This document shows, piece by piece, positions 4,888 to 5,373 of a stretch of DNA of 5,373 bases. The stretch spans positions 1 to 5,373 of the forward strand of contig CADCWH010000087.1 of the NCBI GenBank assembly GCA_902806395.1. Reading direction: 5' to 3'. Position 1 is the stretch's first letter. Every line of letters begins with the position of its first letter. The stretch is from an uncultured Thermomicrobiales bacterium. GTDB lineage: Bacteria; Chloroflexota; Chloroflexia; Thermomicrobiales; UBA6265. The position numbers and the translations under genes were made by a program. Under the pieces are notes generated by a model, which did not search any database, was not told the origin of the DNA, and saw only the letters and a list, made by a program, of their open reading frames with translations.

Positions 4888-5373
4888 TCACCGATCGGGC
4901 GTAGCGTGTCGTGTCGCGCGTTCCCAGCGGCCGATCATGCCCAACAACCCGAGCATGGCCGCCAGGATGAGGCCGAGGGCGACCTGGGTAAACCGCACCA
5001 GGTTCCGGTCCCCATCTGCCGAGTTCGAGTCGTCCCCGCGTTCCGAGGGTGGAGCAGCGACCATTATGGTGGGTGTGCCTTGACCAGGGGCGTTGGATGG
5101 CTCAGGGGTGCCGCTGGGCCCCACAGGCGTTGTTGGCCCGTCCCGGGCCGCCGGCGGCACCGGTGTCCCCAGATTAGCTGGGGCGGGCGCTGCCTGGCTC
5201 AGTGCGGTGTCTCCCGCGTCGGGTGGGGTGGGGTCTTCACCCTGGGCCGTCGAGACTGATTCTTGGACGACGGCGCGGTCGAGGGGCGCGTCATTCTCGC
5301 GCTCGACGGCGGCATCATTCGCAGCGGCACCGGTGGCCGATTCGTCGGCAATCATGGCATCTGTGGTCCCTGG
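4888..5373 (-). CDS. Pro/Thr/Ser-rich protein with C-terminal membrane segment, probably truncated by the window edge
   Basis: I do not recognise this gene. The frame stays open to the last base of the window, so an internal ATG at 5355-5353, which lacks a convincing ribosome site, is not necessarily the start. Counted from that ATG there are 155 residues. Residues 1-40 are acidic and Ala-rich. Residues 41-100 are a low-complexity Pro/Thr/Gly/Ala stretch, likely an extracytoplasmic disordered spacer. Residues 122-142 form one hydrophobic helix, VALGLILAAMLGLLGMI at its core. A short basic tail, RWERATRHATPDR, follows and is probably cytoplasmic. No LPXTG sorting motif is present. Stalk-like regions of this type join extracellular domains to the membrane in cell-surface proteins, and also occur in some membrane anti-sigma factors; the visible part does not decide. 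The DUF2277 gene follows after 29 bp. Confidence 0.7.
   Translation of the reverse strand, partial: PGTTDAMIADESATGAAANDAAVERENDAPLDRAVVQESVSTAQGEDPTPPDAGDTALSQAAPAPANLGTPVPPAARDGPTTPVGPSGTPEPSNAPGQGTPTIMVAAPPSERGDDSNSADGDRNLVRFTQVALGLILAAMLGLLGMIGRWERATRHATPDR

Noticed and set aside
1..5373. Search for CRISPR arrays, tRNA or rRNA genes, insertion sequences and attachment sites
   Set aside because: No regularly spaced repeats, no tRNA cloverleaf, no transposase or integrase frame and no terminal inverted repeats were seen.

Overview
The window is high-GC bacterial DNA of ordinary chromosomal character. It holds eight protein-coding genes, no RNA genes, no insertion sequences and no CRISPR array. 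GC-rich codon use, a single-PDZ HtrA protease, a DUF2277 protein and an ECF42-type sigma module point to Chloroflexota (Thermomicrobia/Sphaerobacter-like) or Actinomycetota. This placement is inferred from protein style, not from a marker gene.

Layout. At the left edge, positions 1-495 (+) are the C-terminal part of a secreted or membrane-anchored HtrA/DegP serine protease, with the catalytic GNSGG motif and one PDZ domain. It converges on a SIMPL/DUF541 envelope protein (588-1385, -). The 92-bp gap between them holds two hairpins, one of them a perfect 12-bp inverted repeat, probably a shared bidirectional terminator. All remaining genes lie on the minus strand. In transcription order from the right edge they are: a Pro/Thr/Ser-rich protein with a C-terminal membrane segment (4888 to the window edge, probably cut off), a DUF2277 protein (4589-4858), a VOC/glyoxalase-fold protein (4012-4398), two tandem DGPF (YCII-related) proteins (3457-3888 and 2892-3323), a 425-aa ECF sigma factor with a long C-terminal helical extension (1570-2847), and then the SIMPL gene.

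The central unit is the ECF42-DGPF module. The sigma factor has the sigma-2 and sigma-4 regions followed by the roughly 240-residue extension typical of ECF42, and no anti-sigma factor is recognisable. Each of the two DGPF genes is preceded at the same distance by a matching promoter-like element: (T/C)GTCGA, exactly 17 nt, CGTC, then ATAGGGG. This resembles the promoter consensus I recall for ECF42 (TGTCGA / CGWC). The sigma gene lies 44 bp downstream of the second DGPF gene with no room for a promoter of its own, so it is probably co-transcribed from the DGPF promoter and positively autoregulated. The DGPF genes look like a tandem duplication that carried the promoter and leader along.

The most useful observations are the paired ECF42-type promoters with their conserved downstream ATAGGGG box, the promoter-plus-gene duplication, and a near-perfect 14-bp direct repeat with 22-bp period upstream of the SIMPL gene that could be an operator. 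I see no wholly new system. The physiological signal and target of the ECF42/DGPF module are largely unknown, so that is where novelty would lie.
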